From: Edaphochlamys debaryana
Lineage: Eukaryota; Chlorophyta; Chlorophyceae; Chlamydomonadales
Assembly (NCBI GenBank): GCA_016858145.1
Contig: JAEHOE010000109.1
Coordinates: forward strand, 248,001 to 312,000
Reading direction: 5' to 3'
DNA: 64,000 nucleotides
Part shown: positions 59,460 to 64,000 of the stretch, piece after piece
Layout of the letters: the number at the start of each line of letters is the position of its first letter
Position numbering within the stretch: the first letter of the stretch is position 1
Made by a program: the position numbers and the translations under genes
Notes under the pieces: generated by a model
What the model was told of the DNA's origin: nothing
The model's input: the letters and a program-made list of their open reading frames with translations, nothing else
Database searches by the model: none

Positions 59460-60213
59460 AGGGCCTCGCGCAGGGCAGGGCCTCTGGGGGGGTGCTGGAG
59501 GAGGTATGGAGGGGTTTGCTCCAAAGGTCTGGAGCGCGCAAGAGCGGGGCTGGCTCAAAGGTCCGCAGGCAAAGTGTTGACGGATGCGCGCGGTCTGGGG
59601 CGGACGCGCGCGGGGGGTTACTGGTACGTTTCTGGCGAGGCGGCTGGCAGGCCGTGTGAGGGAAGGGATTGTGCTCTTGGGCAGTGTGATCCTAGCTTAA
59701 TTGCAGCGATGGGCGTGTTAGAGTGTGATCTCAGCTCAGTTGTGGGTGCACTTTGCTTCTCCGGCAGTGGAGCCCTGCTGCAGTCAGGCTCGTCCGTGAA
59801 GCGTGAGCCGGGACAGTTGGTGGAATGCAGGCGCGATCCGAAGTGCTTGGAGTACTTGGGGCGTGACCGGGGACGGGGCTCGATGCGAAGGGGCGCATGG
59901 GGGGCAGTGGCGCCGCATGCGGTGCGGGTGTTGGGGCGGTGCGGTGGGGGCCGGGGCCATAGGTGGAGTGTCGCACGGGAGCGCTCCAGAGCCGTATGGA
60001 GAAGGTGTGGGAAGGGGGAGCGGCGATGCAGGTGTTGACAGGGGTGACCGCCAACTCGCGCCAACAGACCTCGCGGCAAGCGACCGCGGTGCCCGTGGCA
60101 CGTGCCGGGAGGGGCGGTCCGGCACGCTTCCGCATACACACGCATGCAAGCGTGCTTGTGAAGAGCCTGCGCCGACTTTGAAGAGCCTTGAGGGGGTTTC
60201 GATGGGTTCAATC
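59460..60213 (+). other. 3' UTR / intergenic after the BRCA1-like gene
   Basis: No gene-like frame. No TGTAA occurs before the transposon at 60214; the next is at about 61265, so the 3' end of the gene is unresolved and could run through the transposon. Confidence 0.4.
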
Positions 60214-60772
60214 CAGTGTTGCTATCTTAGTCGATTACTCGTTTCGTAGTCGACTAAAATCGACTAAATTCCCGGTTTGGCAAGTTAGTCGACGGTTTTG
60301 CCGACTCCGGCTGGTCCGCATGTTAGTCGACAGCACACAGGGAAGAGCCCGAGAGCGGTTGGGGACACCAAGAGAACAATTGAGTGTTCCTTGTTGCTGG
60401 AACGCCCTGCAGCCCACAGACCATGACAGTTGGCTGCGGGGAGGGAATGTAGGCCAGCCTGCCCGAGCAAGAGAACATTTGGTGGTGAGCCCTGGTCAGG
60501 CCTCAGGCGTTGGCGAGGGGGCGGGATGAGGCTTGCTCGAAGGGCGCTGACGTGCCCGCCCGTACCTGGGACAAGCTTGCTGTGCACCGGGGCCTGGGGC
60601 CCGCCTGGGGACTACGGGGGGCGGCGGAGCCGACTCAGTCGCCGGGGGACTACGGGGGGTGGCGCAGCCGACTTAGTCGACTCCGCAAAAACGCCTCTTT
60701 GGGCCCGCAGGGCCCAAAGAGTCGACGGGTCAGTCAACTCCGCTCCAGGAAGATAGCAACACTGGTTCAATC
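60206..60772. mobile_element. Non-autonomous hAT-like DNA transposon (MITE) with 8-bp target duplication
   Basis: The element spans 60214-60764 (551 bp). It begins CAGTGTTGCTATCTT and ends with the exact inverse, AAGATAGCAACACTG (15-bp terminal inverted repeats). It is flanked on both sides by GTTCAATC (60206-60213 and 60765-60772), a perfect 8-bp duplication. Ends starting CAGTG and 8-bp duplications are typical of the hAT superfamily. The interior has several subterminal AGTCGAC/GTCGACT motifs and no transposase frame, so it would depend on an enzyme supplied elsewhere. Confidence 0.9.
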
Positions 60773-62638
60773 TCGATCCGTGCCGAGTCTGACGACAGCA
60801 GGCTGCGCTGGTGCGGTGCGGCTGCAGGGGGGGGGGTAGGAACGAAACCCCGGACATCATGCCGCAGAAACCCCGGACCCCCCCGGACCTACTACCTACC
60901 CTGCCGTACGGCACACGACACTGCCGTACAAGGCCTAAATGTCAGCCATTTCGTACCGTTCCGACGGCTACGGTCTGCTTGTCGTATTCCCTACCCCTCT
61001 GCACGGTCTGCACATGCGTGCGGCGAAGTTAGTGCGTTGACAATGACCATGTCCTGGACCCCAACCCCAACCGCCAGCCACCGTTCGCACCTCACATGCC
61101 GTCAACGGTACATCAGATACTCGCACATCGGTTGGCAGCGATTGGCAGTGCCGGGGGGACGGTCCTTGTGCGGAAGGGTAGCGGCTTGCAGGGCGGCATG
61201 CCGACATGGCTGGCCCCAACTGACCGTGGGTCCCCCCCTACGCTGCTACCCGTGCTATACTGCTGTAATAGAGGCACCTAGTGCTGGAGAAGGCCTTTGG
61301 AGGGGTCAGAACGGCGTGTGGGGCCGCCTGACAAAACCCACGGACGCACCTTGACAAAATCCCCGGGGACCCCCGACCTACTACCTACTCCAAACTTTGG
61401 GGGCTCAGAACTTTGCAATGAAACCTCCGTTTTGAAATCTGAAAGCGGATTTGGGCTCCTCTCGCCGAACGCTTACCATTCGAGGCGTGATGTATGTCTG
61501 GGACGAACCTACCCCCCCCCCTGGCGGCTGCAGAGCCTGTCACTTGATGGGCCTTCCAGGACCCTCGCGACACTGGAGCGTATCGCCGTCGGATAGTCGG
61601 GTTACACGAGCCAACAACTTCGGGCGATCGCTCGGATAGCAGGAGCTCTCATGGCAGCAACGAAAGCCGTGCCATCATCCCTTGCCTAGCCCCCGCCCGT
61701 GCCATGCACAATGTCCTGCCGCCCACCGCAAATGCACAAGACACGGACCCGGACGCCTGCGTCTTCAAAGCTCCCATGCAGCTGTCACCCCACAAGCACC
61801 CAGCCCTTTTGGGACAGCTCAAGACACCCCACAGTGGCAGGCCGTGAGCTCTTGGAATCCGCTTCAGTTCACAGCGCTTGCCGCCCTCCGATCGCAACTT
61901 ACACATGCTAGCTTACAAGTGCTTACCAAACCCGGATCGACTCGACAGATAAGAGGGCGAAGCCAGTCGTACAGGAGCAGGGAGTATGCTGAGGCCACGC
62001 ATGTACGGCGACAGCCCCAGCCAAACGACACCCACCGTCAAGCTTAGGGCTACAAGTGAACCTGTTTACCTCGAGCCTGCGTGTGAGGCTGACACCGCCC
62101 CAGTCCCCACCTCACTCCCCACCCCAGTCCCCACCTCACTCCCCACCCCAGTCCCCACCTCAGTCCCACCCCAGTCCCCAGACCATACCCGCACGCCCAT
62201 TCACCGGTCCGCCACACGCCCCCCAAGCCTGCTACCCCGCCGTCCGTTTCCGACCGTACCGGTTTGCCCCGAGTGCTCATGTAAATAGATAGATCGGTGC
62301 TCAGCGCTGGTTTATACCGATATTTCACAGAAGGCCAAGGGGTCCGCCCAGTCCGGATAGACAAGCAATGTCCGGCAGCACCTCTGCTCACCGGCACCAT
62401 GACCCGTGCGCCTGGCTAGATCTGAAAGACGGCCTCGTCGATGAATCTCAGTACCAAGTACCGCCCTGCGCGCTGTGCCCCCGCCAGCCCCCATCACACG
62501 CACACAAGCTCGCGATCCGCGACGATCCAACCGCAATCCGGTGCCCGTGTTCACCATTCCTTGGATCCTGCCTTCGGCAATCCACTGGATCCATCTGGGA
62601 TCACGCCGATCCATGCTTCCTCAACGGCCGTCGCTCAC
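60773..62638. other. Intergenic region with short tandem repeats
   Basis: No supported gene. The downstream exon or exons of the minus-strand gene ending at the 62639 donor should lie between about 62300 and 62600, but I could not choose an acceptor. A sequence reading RYLVLRFIDEAVFQI then stop at 62460-62416 is one candidate but does not fit the phase. Confidence 0.4.
62098..62190 (+). repeat. 24-bp tandem repeat
   Basis: The unit gtccccacctcactccccac plus ccca is repeated about 3.5 times, with small changes in the last copies. Non-coding as far as can be seen. Confidence 0.8.
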
Positions 62639-63695
62639 CCGCGCGGACTCATCAGGTCCGAAGCCGCCGACAGCGCGCCCGCCTCCGCCGCGCCGCCGCC
62701 GTCGAGCCCCGCGGCCTCTGCCGCCGTCGCCTCTGGCGTTGGCGGCGCCGTCGACTGCTGTAACGATGCACTGGCGGCGGCGGCGGGATCGGCGGCCACG
62801 CACAAGACGCGCTGCTGCACAGCCGCCGCCGCTGCCGCCGGCCGCAGGCGCAGCTGCGGGGGCTCCTCCAGTGCCGCCGCGGCCGCGTCTGGTGCCAGTA
62901 CGGCATCGGCCTCCGCCTCCGCCTCCGCCACCGCCGCCGCTGGCTCTGGCATTGTGGCAACGGCCCGCTGGGCCCCTGCCGCCGTCGCTGCGTCGCCGCC
63001 GCCGCCGCCACTCTCAGCAATGACACGCGGCGCGGCGGCGACCGCGGGCGCCGTGACGGCGGCGGTGGTGGGCCGGGGCGCTGCGGGGCCCAGGGGTGCG
63101 TCGCCCAGGGCCGGACCGGACCAGTCCGGTCCGTCCGGACCGATCCGGTCCAGTGCGGACAGGGGAGAGCCGGGGCCAACGGTGGGCAGCAGACCCATGG
63201 CTCCGCCCGCGCCCTGCGACCGGGTCCGGGGCCGGGGGAGGCGGGGTGGGGACGCTGGGCTCAGCCAGGCCAAGGACGTCGCACTGCCCGTACCCACGTG
63301 CCCTGCCGGCTCACACGAGCAGCCCTTGACACGTGCCCTGCCGGACCCAGACGCCACAGCACCTCCCCAAGGGCCACAGCGGCCTGGGCCATGCTATGAT
63401 TGGCAATGACTGAGGGATGCCTGGACCCCCACAACCCGAGGGTTACAGGCGATGCGTTTCTGCTCAGCCCACCCATGGAGACACCCACCCCCGCACCCAA
63501 GACCAAACCCACCGGCGGCGCCACCATTGCTCGGAACTGCGGCCCGTCGTACGTCGCAGCCTCGCCGCCGCTGCCGGCAGCGCTAACGGCATAGGCGCCG
63601 TCGGGCCCAGGCCCGGCCCTACCGGGCCCGCCGGGCCCGCCCTGGGCCTGGTACGGAGCGGGAGTGGCCCCGATCAGGAGCTCGGTCTCATGCGA
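62639..63695 (-). CDS. Internal exons of an unknown gene (both ends unresolved)
   Basis: Two exons in transcript order: 63695-63513 and 63213-62639. The first follows a C-rich acceptor and contains SHETELLIGATPAPYQ and AATYDGPQFRAMVAPP, ending at donor GTGGGT. The second follows acceptor cggtcgcag, begins GAGGAMGLLPTVG and is then Ala/Gly/Pro-rich. It ends at a good donor (CGCGG|GTGAGC). The 299-bp intron and matching phase support the pair. The gene must start upstream of 63695, perhaps beyond the window, and continue below 62639. I recognise no family. The + strand is also open across the second exon (62441-63409) but has no splice support. Confidence 0.55.
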
Positions 63696-64000
63696 CTGGG
63701 GGGGGGATCGGGCAATACAAGCAGGTGGTGAGGTATGAGACCGGGTTGATGGCCGGGGCGCAGGGTGCTTGTTGGCGGAAGGGCTGCGGGATGTGAGTGT
63801 AGTGAGGTCTGGGTTGTGAGGATGCTCGGCAGGCGTCTTGCTCACAAGGCTCCCGCCCGCCAAGCCGCGTCAGGAGCGGCGGAGCGGCAGGAGTGGGGGC
63901 CGGCACGGAGGCAGGGCGGCTCGGGCACATACACCCCCGGCTGGCCGGCTCTCCGCCGCGCCCGCGTTTCCCTGGCTTACACGAGCAGCCCCTCAGCTAG

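Overview
The window is nuclear DNA of a volvocine green alga, in or near Chlamydomonas. It is strongly GC-rich, and its genes carry many short GT-AG introns with long C/T-rich tracts before the acceptor. The proteins carry long Ala/Gly/Pro/Gln tracts, one gene is a giant Pro-rich glycoprotein, and TGTAA-type poly(A) motifs lie downstream of two genes. I found no tRNA, rRNA, CRISPR array or bacterial-style operon. Gene models were built by hand from reading frame, splice sites and intron phase. For KASII, both Myb-like genes, ATG101 and the RING/BRCT gene, the summed exons are exact multiples of three.

Layout: (1) 1-10729 (+), the 3' part of a huge Pro-rich single-pass membrane glycoprotein with minisatellite-like coding repeats. 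(2) 13269-18513 (+), plastid 3-ketoacyl-ACP synthase II; its transit-peptide exon is not resolved. (3) 19466-23324, gene-poor, with a 505-bp direct repeat pair. (4) 23758-27330 (+), a low-complexity protein of unknown function; a rearranged inverted copy of its 5' half lies at 29310-30143. (5) 31992-37054 (-) and 41209-46127 (-), two paralogous single-repeat Myb-like regulators whose Myb repeats are cut by micro-exons at the same places. (6) 49762-53162 (-), the autophagy protein ATG101. (7) 53875-59459 (+), a BRCA1/BARD1-like RING plus tandem-BRCT protein with a RanBP2-type zinc finger, divergent from ATG101 across about 0.7 kb. (8) 60214-60764, a non-autonomous hAT-like transposon with a perfect 8-bp target duplication. 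(9) 62639-63695 (-), internal exons of an unknown gene that runs off the window.

The genes do not form a pathway; this is ordinary eukaryotic gene order (cell surface, lipid synthesis, transcription, autophagy, DNA repair). The least expected items are the paired Myb-like genes with conserved 35/38-nt and 28-nt micro-exons, the RING-RBZ-BRCT domain order, two apparent GC-AG introns, the intact hAT-like MITE with a related end elsewhere, and the inverted gene fragment whose deletion joins two splice acceptors.
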